49,056 nt of DNA, from the IMG/VR virus record IMGVR_UViG_3300048444_000320, positions 1 through 49,056 of that record. One strand, given 5' to 3'. Positions 30,931 through 38,430 of the stretch are shown here, one piece after another; position 1 is the stretch's first letter, and each line of letters begins with the position of its first letter. This DNA is from a virus. Under the pieces are notes generated by a model, which had not been told where the DNA came from, did not search any database, and was given only the letters and a program-made list of their open reading frames with translations. The translations under genes were made by a program, and so were the position numbers.

Positions 30931-31853
30931 GCCGCAGATCAAAGAAAAAGCTGATTGTTGGCTTAGCCAACGACGGAGCGAGTGCTTACGGAACCGACTT
31001 TATTGACGCTGGTGGTACTGGCCAGGCAATACAGACAACCGGTCTTGAAATAACGCCGCTTGAAGGTGAAGAAATTGAGCGTGAGCTGGATGACGGTAAA
31101 TCCGGCAGTAAGCCGATGATCATGTCGGGCATCCACGTCAAGCTGAGCGGAAGTGTCGAGGCCGCGGGCTCGGGTGATGCGATCACTCCGGTTAAGTATC
31201 AGGCCATTTTGCAATGCGCAGGGCGTACTGCAACCGTTGGTACAACGGAAGTGACGTATACCCGTATCAACGATAACTCAGAGCCGGATGCAACGTTCTA
31301 CTACTACAACGATGGCTCGCTTCATAAGCTGACGGGCGCACGCGCAACCAGTGGTGCATCATTGAAAGTGGGTGAGCTGCCAACCTTCACGTTTGAGATA
31401 ACCGGCCTGTACGGTGGTGTTGTCGATTCGGCCATGCCGGTATCACCGGACTTCTCTGGTTTCCAGACGCCTCTTAAGGTGGGCCATGAGAATACCACCT
31501 TCATGCTCGATGGTACCGAATACCCGATGTTCGAATTTGAGTACGAAGAGAACAATGAGGTTAGTTACTCGGAAAACACAGTTGACGAAGAAATCGACAT
31601 TACCGACTGGAAACCAGATGGCACCATCGTGGTTGAAGCACCGGCTTTGAGCGACTTCGATCCTTTCTCGATTGCGACGTCAAATGCTCAGTTACCGCTT
31701 TCAATCACTCACGGACTGACAGCCGGCAACATCGTTTCGATTACCTCAACAGCCATTCAGTTAGGCAAACCAACCTACGGCGACCGCGAAGGTAAACTGA
31801 CCCTAAGCATGCCATTTCGTTTTATTGATGACCCGGTCATCGAAAGTAAGTAA
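30927..31853 (+). CDS. Major tail tube protein
   Basis: The 308-aa beta-rich protein has strands such as PMIMSGIHVKLSGSVEA, YQAILQCAGRTATVG and PTFTFEITGLYGGVVDSA. It starts with a basic N-terminus (MSRRSKKKLIVGLA). Position before the chaperone frameshift pair and the tape measure identifies it as the tube protein of a long, non-contractile tail; no sheath gene is present. Confidence 0.8.
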   Translation: MSRRSKKKLIVGLANDGASAYGTDFIDAGGTGQAIQTTGLEITPLEGEEIERELDDGKSGSKPMIMSGIHVKLSGSVEAAGSGDAITPVKYQAILQCAGRTATVGTTEVTYTRINDNSEPDATFYYYNDGSLHKLTGARATSGASLKVGELPTFTFEITGLYGGVVDSAMPVSPDFSGFQTPLKVGHENTTFMLDGTEYPMFEFEYEENNEVSYSENTVDEEIDITDWKPDGTIVVEAPALSDFDPFSIATSNAQLPLSITHGLTAGNIVSITSTAIQLGKPTYGDREGKLTLSMPFRFIDDPVIESK

Positions 31854-31864
31854 GGAGCACTACA

Positions 31865-32194
31865 GTGGCGTTTAAAATTGCAAAACACCCCATCAAGTCG
31901 GACGCAACGGTATCCGTATTGGTGCCAGGACATAAAAAACCTCAGGAGTTCACGGCTACATTTGAAGTAATGAAGCACGATGAATACCGGGAGCGCACCG
32001 AAGGCCGCAGTGATGATCTGGGGTTATTGAAAAGCGTGGTCATCGGTTGGGATGGCGTTGAGGACGAAAATGGGAACGACGTGCCGTTTTCAGAAGAAGC
32101 CCTGGCACAGATGTGCGAGTACACGTTCGTGCGAACAGCGTTTTTACGCGCATACAACGAACTGATGTTTGGGTATTCGCCGGCAAAAAACTAG
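31865..32194 (+). CDS. Tail assembly chaperone G-like
   Basis: The 109-aa protein starts at GTG 31865 with AAGGAG upstream. An N-terminal beta region (SVLVPGHKKPQEFTATFEV) is followed by helices ending GYSPAKN. It is the short product of the chaperone pair that binds the tape measure during tail assembly. Its last codons form a slippery A AAA AAC heptamer, so a fraction of ribosomes continue into the downstream -1 frame. Confidence 0.85.
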   Translation: MAFKIAKHPIKSDATVSVLVPGHKKPQEFTATFEVMKHDEYRERTEGRSDDLGLLKSVVIGWDGVEDENGNDVPFSEEALAQMCEYTFVRTAFLRAYNELMFGYSPAKN

Positions 32195-32553
32195 AAGCGG
32201 TGGCCCGCTACTGGGCGCATGGTCCCACCGTAAACGAACAGGAGCGCCGGGAGCTGACAGCAGAAATGCGAGCTTTTGGTGCGACTGATGAAGATATCGA
32301 GAACTACCTAAAGGCTAATACGCCGAATGAGGACTGTATCGTCATTGAGGAAAACTGGCCGGTATTGCAATGGTTCCTTGCGATTGACGACCAGTTTGAA
32401 TACGTACAGGGTGTTTGCACCGGTATCGATATCGCGTCCATTCAGGCTGATGCCAACATGTCAGCAAGAGAATATACCCCAGAGCAATATAAGCACTTAC
32501 GGTATTTGACCAAGTGCGCAACACGCGAGCTGAATAGCCGACTGGAGAAATAG
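31865..32553 (+). CDS. Tail assembly chaperone GT-like fusion made by -1 frameshift
   Basis: Reading join(31865..32191, 32191..32553) gives about 229 aa. After the AAAAAAC slip the frame continues LEAVARYWAHGPTVNEQERR, a DUF1799-like helical domain ending at 32553. The -1 frame has no own ribosome site near the junction, and the frame is open only slightly upstream of it. Lambda makes gpG and gpGT in the same way, with the T part recruiting tail tube subunits. The next gene is the tape measure. Confidence 0.88.
32185..32230 (+). promoter_or_regulatory. Programmed -1 frameshift signal (slippery heptamer + stem-loop)
   Basis: A AAA AAC at 32185-32191 is in the correct phase (GCA AAA AAC TAG). 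Six bases later CGGTGG (32198-32203) pairs with CCACCG (32225-32230), enclosing CCC-GCTACT-GGG (32204-32215). A heptamer, short spacer and GC-rich stem are the standard parts of a -1 recoding site. Confidence 0.88.
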
Positions 32554-32554
32554 C

Positions 32555-35392
32555 ATGCCAATGCGACTGTCCGTTCTATTTACCGGTAACAACCGCGACT
32601 TAAAGCGCGCGACTCGTGAGGGTCGTTCTGAGCTGAATAAGTTTAAGACTACAGCGGTTAACGTGGCTGGTACTCTGGCTGGGGCCTATGGTGCTGCCAC
32701 TACCGCCCGGGCTATTTTTGACACGACTAAGGAAGTAGAGCGGTTATCCTCTCAGCTGGCCGTGGCCATGGGCGGTATGGAAGCGGGTAGCCGCAAGTTC
32801 GATCAGCTTAACCGGTTTGCCTCAGACATTGGCGCTAACGTACAGGAAGTGACTCGGGCATTTGTCCAGTTGCGCAATGTTGGCTTGAATCCGTCAGAGG
32901 ATGCGATCCTCAGTTACATGAATACAGCTGGCGCAACTGGTAAGAGCCTTGAACAGTTCGTAGAGGCAGTTGCTGATGCCACTATGGGGCAGTTTGAACG
33001 TCTGAATGAATTCGGCATCAAGGCGCAGAAAGAAGGCGATAAAATTGCCATTCGTTTCCGCGGTACCACCCAGCTTGTTGAAAACAATGCGCGAGCAATC
33101 GAACAGTACATGACAGCGCTCGGACAAAATGAGTTTGGTGGTTACATAGAGAATCAGCTAGGCGGTGTTAACGATGCCCTCGCTAAGTTCAATAACCAAT
33201 GGATAGAGTCGGTCCGGACGCTTGAAAAAGGTGGCCTGGGCGAAACTATTGCCGATGGAATTAACGTAGCAACCGATGCACTGGCCGGACTAACAGAATT
33301 TGTTGATGAGAACGGCGACCAGATTATCGATGTGGGAAAAGCAATCGCTGCCGTATTCGCTGCCCGAATAGCGGGTTCAGTTGGCAGTGCTAGCCTGGCT
33401 TTCGTTGCGCATATGGCCTATCAGCAACAGGTTACAGCACGTTACGCCCGTATGAACGGTATGGCTGCCATTACGGCAACAAGAATGCGAGCTGTTGGTA
33501 CTGCGGCACGGTTCGCTTCTCGCGGGATGGCTATGTTGGGTGGACCTGTTGGAATTGCGGCATTGGCTGCGATGGCGATTTATGAGTTCTCATCCGAAGC
33601 TGAGGCAGCCACTGCTCCTACCGATAAACTGAAAGGAAGCGTAGACGGGCTTGCTCAGAGCTTTGAGGGACTGACTGAAGCTCAATTAAGGAATAAGTAT
33701 GAGTCAGCAACGCGCAATGCGTTTGTTGCGCTGCCTGCTGACATACGAAGAGTTAAAGGCGAAATCAGTGAGCTAGAAGAAAAGCTAGACGACTGGGGCT
33801 TTAAGTTAAGCCATGAAGGCGCCATGGCTGATATAGAGCTAGCTAACTTAGAAAAGCAATTACAGAGGTTAATTAAAGAGCAAGCCGTAGCAGAAGATAC
33901 CGTTGCCAAGCTAGGTACAAAACTCGCTGAATTAGGAGAGAAGTCAGATGATGCGGGCGAATCTGTCGATAACTTGAATGAATCGATAAAAAAACAGGCC
34001 GAGGAATACGCCAAGGTCACCTTATCTCTGACTGACCAGATTTATAAGCTTCAGGAAGGCGAGGCGGCATACGAGCGCTTAACCATGGCTCGTCAAATGG
34101 GCGTATCGCTCGATAGCCTCGAGATGGAAAATCTCGAAAAGTTAATCGCACTACGTGATCGACTGGTGCAGAAGAAAGAAGACGAATTAGAAGCTGAGCG
34201 AAAACGCCAGAATATGCAAAACTCTCTTGGCTCTCTGACTCAGCAGCTTATGCCAGGAGTGTCAGAAGTCAATCAGCATGCTGACAATATGGGCTTTCTA
34301 AAATCTGCCAAGAAAGATCCAAGTCTGATGCCAACGATGCAAGTGGAAGACGGCCAGGGCGGCTTCCGGGAAGAATCTATAGTAGAAAAGCGCATGCGCA
34401 TCAATCAAATGCTCGAACTAGAGCAGCAGCGACACATGGGTGAAATGGCTCGCATCAATGGGGAAATGTCCGCTCAAATTGACGCTATGTGGTCAGAAAC
34501 GTTTGATAGGTTCGCAGCTGGTATTGGTGATGCGGTTGCCACTTCCATAATGGAAGGCAAAGACTTTGGGGAGGTGATGGAAAACCTTGCTAGAAGTACA
34601 CTTAAAACCTTTATATCGACTTTTGTCGAAATTGGAGTAAAGCGTCTTGCACTGGCTTCGCTTGAAAAGAGTGCTGCAGCTTCTACTGCATCGGCAAATA
34701 TTTCTGCAATATCAGCAACCACTGCCGCCTCCACAGCCGCAACTGCAACAACGACAGCAACGCAAACTGCCGCTGCGGGAACTGTAGCAGCTGCTTGGAC
34801 GCCTGCAGCCATATGGGCTTCAATCGGCTCTTTTGGTCAGGCAGCTGTTCTTGCCGGCGGCGCTATACTCGCCGTTAAAGCGTTAGGTGGTTTTAGGAAA
34901 GGCGGATATACCGGTAATTATGGAGAAAATGATGTTGCCGGAGTTGTTCACGGCCGAGAGTTCGTATTTGACGCTAAATCAACTTCGGCAATAGGCGTAA
35001 AGAACCTTGAGAACATGATGGCTTCAGCGTCCGGCCCTTCAATTATCGGCATGGCTCACGATGGCCTTAATCGGGTTCCAATGGGGAACGAGGGCACTTA
35101 CCTGCTCAAGCGTGGTGAAATGGTTCTCAACCCTGAGCAACGTGAGAACTTTGAGAAGGTCGTCAATGCCGTCCGGAACCAGCGGTCCCAAGGCGGGGGT
35201 ATAGGTGGCAAAGGGGCGACGAAAGTCGAAATCATACAAACGAACCACTTCGAAATGAACGGTAGTGCCGGTGATGATAGAGAGGGAGTTGAAGAAGCAT
35301 TAAACCGTGCGAACGAACAGATGAAGCAAGAGCTGTACGACGACTTCAGCAATGGCGGTCCTCTTTATCAGCGGCTGAAGGCTTCGGGGTAG
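32555..35392 (+). CDS. Tape measure protein
   Basis: The 945-aa protein's N-terminal region resembles lambda gpH/TP901-type tape measures (EVERLSSQLAVAMGGMEAGS, LNRFASDIGANVQEVTRAFV). It has a hydrophobic segment (~residues 325-350, MAMLGGPVGIAALAAMAIYE) and long charged helices (GEISELEEKLDDW, VAKLGTKLAEL). An Ala/Thr-rich stretch (~710-770) precedes a Gly-rich end. It sets tail length and may assist DNA entry. At roughly 1.5 angstrom per residue the tail would be near 140 nm. Confidence 0.92.
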   Translation: MPMRLSVLFTGNNRDLKRATREGRSELNKFKTTAVNVAGTLAGAYGAATTARAIFDTTKEVERLSSQLAVAMGGMEAGSRKFDQLNRFASDIGANVQEVTRAFVQLRNVGLNPSEDAILSYMNTAGATGKSLEQFVEAVADATMGQFERLNEFGIKAQKEGDKIAIRFRGTTQLVENNARAIEQYMTALGQNEFGGYIENQLGGVNDALAKFNNQWIESVRTLEKGGLGETIADGINVATDALAGLTEFVDENGDQIIDVGKAIAAVFAARIAGSVGSASLAFVAHMAYQQQVTARYARMNGMAAITATRMRAVGTAARFASRGMAMLGGPVGIAALAAMAIYEFSSEAEAATAPTDKLKGSVDGLAQSFEGLTEAQLRNKYESATRNAFVALPADIRRVKGEISELEEKLDDWGFKLSHEGAMADIELANLEKQLQRLIKEQAVAEDTVAKLGTKLAELGEKSDDAGESVDNLNESIKKQAEEYAKVTLSLTDQIYKLQEGEAAYERLTMARQMGVSLDSLEMENLEKLIALRDRLVQKKEDELEAERKRQNMQNSLGSLTQQLMPGVSEVNQHADNMGFLKSAKKDPSLMPTMQVEDGQGGFREESIVEKRMRINQMLELEQQRHMGEMARINGEMSAQIDAMWSETFDRFAAGIGDAVATSIMEGKDFGEVMENLARSTLKTFISTFVEIGVKRLALASLEKSAAASTASANISAISATTAASTAATATTTATQTAAAGTVAAAWTPAAIWASIGSFGQAAVLAGGAILAVKALGGFRKGGYTGNYGENDVAGVVHGREFVFDAKSTSAIGVKNLENMMASASGPSIIGMAHDGLNRVPMGNEGTYLLKRGEMVLNPEQRENFEKVVNAVRNQRSQGGGIGGKGATKVEIIQTNHFEMNGSAGDDREGVEEALNRANEQMKQELYDDFSNGGPLYQRLKASG

Positions 35393-35566
35393 GGTTGTGC
35401 ATAAGTGCACAATATACAAACGTTAATGCACAATTTCTTGTCTAGTTAGAGTGTTACTGTGAATAAAGTAATTATTTTGTATATATATTGGTAAAACACT
35501 CTTGACTTGTCCATAATGCGCATGCTTCAAATACGTTAGTAAAGTATTTAAACAAGGAGTTTATAC
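35393..35566 (+). promoter_or_regulatory. AT-rich spacer before the late moron pair
   Basis: This 174-base gap contains GTGCA-TAAG-TGCAC (35397-35410 region), a repeat of TGCACAAT, and TTGACT at 35502. It ends with AAGGAG seven bases before the TTG start at 35567. It probably contains an independent promoter for the two accessory genes; no -10 box is convincing. Confidence 0.35.
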
Positions 35567-36355
35567 TTGCCTCAGGTTCAAACCAATTCGAAAAAGATAA
35601 TTGAACAAATAGAGCTATACAATAGGAAAGGAACCGTACCTGATGAGTTTACTAAGCAGCGGCTGATTAGGGAAATAGATGACCTTCCTGATTTGGACAG
35701 TAGGTTAGAAACTAGGGCTGTTCTTGAGGCTGTGTGCAAAAATAAAGAAGTCGCATTTGAACTTTTTGAAGAAGCTTTAGCTGTATCTGAGAGTTATGGG
35801 ATATGCCAAAATTACTGGGTTGCTCTTAAATCTTTTGGAATAACTTCAGATGTTATTTCAAAAGGTTTTGAACTAGCAGAGCGATGTACCTCGTATAAGA
35901 TGTTTAACGAGTTACTAGTTCATTCTGCAATCATTCTTGACGTTGAAAATATGAACCATATTTTTGAAATTCTTACCAAAGCTAAAAAGCTCAAGAATGA
36001 TGAGAATACTCGGCTAGCCGAGAGAGAGGCAAAGTGTATGGATGAGTTTTTAAATAACTCGGACCTTAAGCCCGAGCAACTTAAAGCAGTGGGCGAGATT
36101 GCTATCAACCTTATCGATGAATTTGGTATTGAACTAATTTCTAACGAAATAGCCCATAAAAAACAGCGTGACCATTTATCTGTTGAGTATGTTGTATCCG
36201 AAAGCTCTCTGAACTCATTGAGCATATTTGATCTCAACTACGAACTTGCAGGTCGCATAGTTGAACAAAATCTTGACACTATTCCTGTAGTAGCTCAATT
36301 TCGAAGAAAGAAAGTTGAAACTGGAGAGCCGGAGGGAATAGCTAATGCCGGTTAG
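35567..36355 (+). CDS. Late-operon accessory protein, partner of a HEPN-like protein
   Basis: The 262-aa protein starts at TTG 35567, backed by AAGGAG seven bases upstream. It is soluble, helical and rich in charged residues (TRAVLEAVCKNKEVAFELFE, ALAVSESYGICQNYW), without recognisable motifs. It overlaps the next gene by 11 bases, so the pair is translationally coupled. Composition is AT-rich unlike the tail genes on both sides. It could be an antitoxin or regulator of the HEPN-like partner (inference). Confidence 0.6.
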   Translation: MPQVQTNSKKIIEQIELYNRKGTVPDEFTKQRLIREIDDLPDLDSRLETRAVLEAVCKNKEVAFELFEEALAVSESYGICQNYWVALKSFGITSDVISKGFELAERCTSYKMFNELLVHSAIILDVENMNHIFEILTKAKKLKNDENTRLAEREAKCMDEFLNNSDLKPEQLKAVGEIAINLIDEFGIELISNEIAHKKQRDHLSVEYVVSESSLNSLSIFDLNYELAGRIVEQNLDTIPVVAQFRRKKVETGEPEGIANAG

Positions 36356-36734
36356 CTCCTCGCAGTTTTATGATTCAGCAAAAATGAATCTCGAGGCTGA
36401 TGATGAGATGGGGTTTCGTAATTGCGTTAGCAGATCATACTATGCAATGTACCATGAGGTTTTATCGATTTTAACTGAGAGTATCCCTAATTATGTAGGG
36501 ATGGGATCTCATGTATGTCTGTTAACTTACCTTCAGGATGCACACTCGCCGGAACCACATGACAAAATGCAATTGAAGCGATTATCGTTCATTTTGAAAA
36601 TGCATCGTGATAACCGAAATAACGCAGACTATGAACTTCATATAGATAGCATTGATAAGTCTCTAGCTGAGGATTCGCTTGACGCTTATGAACAAATACA
36701 AAGTATTTGTGCAAAACTAAAGAAAGCAGCTTAG
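36345..36734 (+). CDS. HEPN-domain-like protein (possible RNase toxin/defence effector)
   Basis: The 129-aa helical protein shows FRNCVSRSYYAMYHEVL (residues 24-40), then a GSH segment and MHRDNRNNADYEL (86-98). The RxYYAxxH and RNxADY blocks are hallmarks of one HEPN subgroup. R30 and H37 form an R-x6-H pair, close to the HEPN RNase motif. HEPN proteins often serve as RNA-cutting toxins in defence and toxin-antitoxin pairs. It is in an AT-rich insert between tape measure and tail-tip genes and ends just before the shared 18-base repeat. Confidence 0.6.
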   Translation: MPVSSSQFYDSAKMNLEADDEMGFRNCVSRSYYAMYHEVLSILTESIPNYVGMGSHVCLLTYLQDAHSPEPHDKMQLKRLSFILKMHRDNRNNADYELHIDSIDKSLAEDSLDAYEQIQSICAKLKKAA

Positions 36735-36736
36735 TC

Positions 36737-36812
36737 GGAACAAAACACGGGTAGTCACCCAGCACTAAAATTCCCACAATCCAGCCATTGTCGTTTAATT
36801 ACGGAATGGCTG
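36737..36812 (+). repeat. Moron-boundary repeat and hairpin upstream of the tail-tip gene
   Basis: GGAACAAAACACGGGTAG (36737-36754) is identical to 20037-20054 inside the mor-like gene. AAAACACGGGTAGTCACC (36742-36759) is identical to 26575-26592. CAGCCATT/AATGGCTG (36782-36789/36805-36812) forms a hairpin with ACGG of the ribosome site in its loop, directly before ATG 36814. Confidence 0.65.
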
Positions 36813-36813
36813 A

Positions 36814-37416
36814 ATGCCCGCAAATTTCCCAGAAATACCAAGAACGCGGTCCGGCTTTAAAATACAGCCGGCGACTCGCCTTATCCGTTCCCCGTACAAT
36901 CAGGTAGAAGAAATATGGGAAGAGCCGGGGGATATGTGGCAGGCACGCCTCGGGTTTTCATTTCTGACAAAAGCCGAAGCGCGTCTTCTACGTTCGACTC
37001 TCACTGGTTTGCGTGGCCACGTCGGCACTTTGTTTATTCACGATACTGCACACTCTAACGAAGGCTCCTGGAACGGAACACCTGTTGTTGATGGTGTCGA
37101 TGAATACGGTGTCATTCTTAACGCCCGGGGCTTTGCTGCTTCTCAAATAGTTGCCAAGCGCGGCGACCGGTTTCAGCTCAATAACCGCTTACATGAGTTA
37201 ACCAGCGATGTTGTCAGTGACAGTACTGGCCGTGCGACTTTGTCATTCCAACCGGAAATTAAAACCATTCCTCAGGATGGCGACTTCATTGTTAGTAATG
37301 AGCCCAAAGGCTTATTCCGCTTAGCAAATCCCAACCAGATACCGGACTGGTCCGGCAGCAAAGCCGGTGTCCGGAATGTCCAGTTAGAGTTCGTGGAGGC
37401 GCTCAGTGAGGTTTAG
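36814..37416 (+). CDS. Distal tail / minor tail protein
   Basis: The 200-aa beta-rich protein (FKIQPATRLIRSPYNQVEEI, RLGFSFLTKAEARLLRSTLT, GVRNVQLEFVEAL) resembles the first tail-tip protein after the tape measure in D3112-like siphophages. No enzymatic motif is seen. It probably forms part of the tip ring below the tube. It overlaps the next gene by 11 bases. Confidence 0.65.
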   Translation: MPANFPEIPRTRSGFKIQPATRLIRSPYNQVEEIWEEPGDMWQARLGFSFLTKAEARLLRSTLTGLRGHVGTLFIHDTAHSNEGSWNGTPVVDGVDEYGVILNARGFAASQIVAKRGDRFQLNNRLHELTSDVVSDSTGRATLSFQPEIKTIPQDGDFIVSNEPKGLFRLANPNQIPDWSGSKAGVRNVQLEFVEALSEV

Positions 37417-38032
37417 TGATGCGTCTATCCAGCAAATGTTGTCCAGTTATGACCCCAAACGGCTGCTGATTTTCGGTGAGCTGCAGTTTCCTTCCGGGTG
37501 GGTTCGTGCACACACAGGGGTCGGCGACCGAACCTATCAGGGACAGGTTTATAAGGGTGTCGGAGAAATGGCCAAAATAGGTCAATTCAAAGAAAGCGGG
37601 GGACGCAGTAGCCGCAGCTTTGACGTTTCCTTGGTTGTAGACGACATCACGCTTTTTGCTGACACGGTGCAAGAAGACCCAACCAACGGCGTTGCTAGAT
37701 TGCACCTGGTTGGCCTTGATGAGAATCGGCGTGTCACAGAAGGTGCGCTTCTGTTCGATGGAGACATTGGCGCCGTGTCTGTCAAAAAAGGTCGGCCATT
37801 TGTTATCACTCTAAAGCTTACCGATTGGTACGAGCGTTGGAGTAATCCCGTTCAGAATTTCCGCATGACTGATGAGGCTCAGCAGGCCAAGTACCCCGGC
37901 GATAAATTCTTTAATCAAGTCGAGAAGCTGGCTAAGGGCATCGAGAGTGACAGCCCTGGTCAGTACGTTGGCTCACCCGGTGGTGGAGGTGGCTCACGTG
38001 GACCTCGGAGAAGGACTTTAAACGAACTATGA
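37406..38032 (+). CDS. Minor tail tip protein
   Basis: The 208-aa protein starts at GTG 37406 inside the previous gene. It has beta strands (RLLIFGELQFPSGWVRAHTG, FDVSLVVDDITLF) and a DWYERWSNPVQNFRMTDEAQ segment. It ends in a Gly-rich flexible tail (GSPGGGGGSRGPRRR). Proteins with YERWSN...R.T.EDQ-like motifs occur just before the cysteine peptidase-like and J genes in such phages (lambda gpL-like position). Function is inferred from order. Confidence 0.65.
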   Translation: MRFSDASIQQMLSSYDPKRLLIFGELQFPSGWVRAHTGVGDRTYQGQVYKGVGEMAKIGQFKESGGRSSRSFDVSLVVDDITLFADTVQEDPTNGVARLHLVGLDENRRVTEGALLFDGDIGAVSVKKGRPFVITLKLTDWYERWSNPVQNFRMTDEAQQAKYPGDKFFNQVEKLAKGIESDSPGQYVGSPGGGGGSRGPRRRTLNEL

Positions 38033-38430
38033 AACGAGTCAATGACTGGCCAACTCAGCTGGCTAACTTCCTATTAGAGAAACGCAAACAACCCTTCGAA
38101 TGGGGAAGCAATGACTGTTGCCTGTTTGCTGCGGATGCAATTATCGCTATGGGTGGTAAGGATGTCGCGGAGGACGTTCGCGGTCGGTATAAAACGGCTA
38201 TTGGTGCGCGTCGTATTATGAAAAACCTCGGCGCAGCTAATGTGGTGGAATTGCTTACTCAGCGGCTGGGCAAGCCTGACGACAAGATCACACGTGGTGC
38301 CATTGTTGTGGTTGAGTCCGATGGTGAACAGGTGGCGGGGGTGTTTTATCAAAAGCCCTGGGCATTAACGGAAAAAGGCTTGCAGGGAATGCCAATCAAG
38401 TCAGTTATTCAATCTTGGGGGCTTAGCTAA
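38029..38430 (+). CDS. Tail assembly NlpC/P60-like protein (DUF6950-like)
   Basis: The 133-aa protein contains FEWGSNDCCLFAADAIIAMG near the N-terminus, the Cys-containing helix of NlpC/P60-like phage tail proteins. A gly/val-rich region with GAIVVVESDGEQVAGVF follows. A catalytic His is less clear, so it may be a structural relative of lambda gpK rather than an active peptidase. It overlaps both neighbours by 1-4 bases. Confidence 0.7.
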   Translation: MKRVNDWPTQLANFLLEKRKQPFEWGSNDCCLFAADAIIAMGGKDVAEDVRGRYKTAIGARRIMKNLGAANVVELLTQRLGKPDDKITRGAIVVVESDGEQVAGVFYQKPWALTEKGLQGMPIKSVIQSWGLS

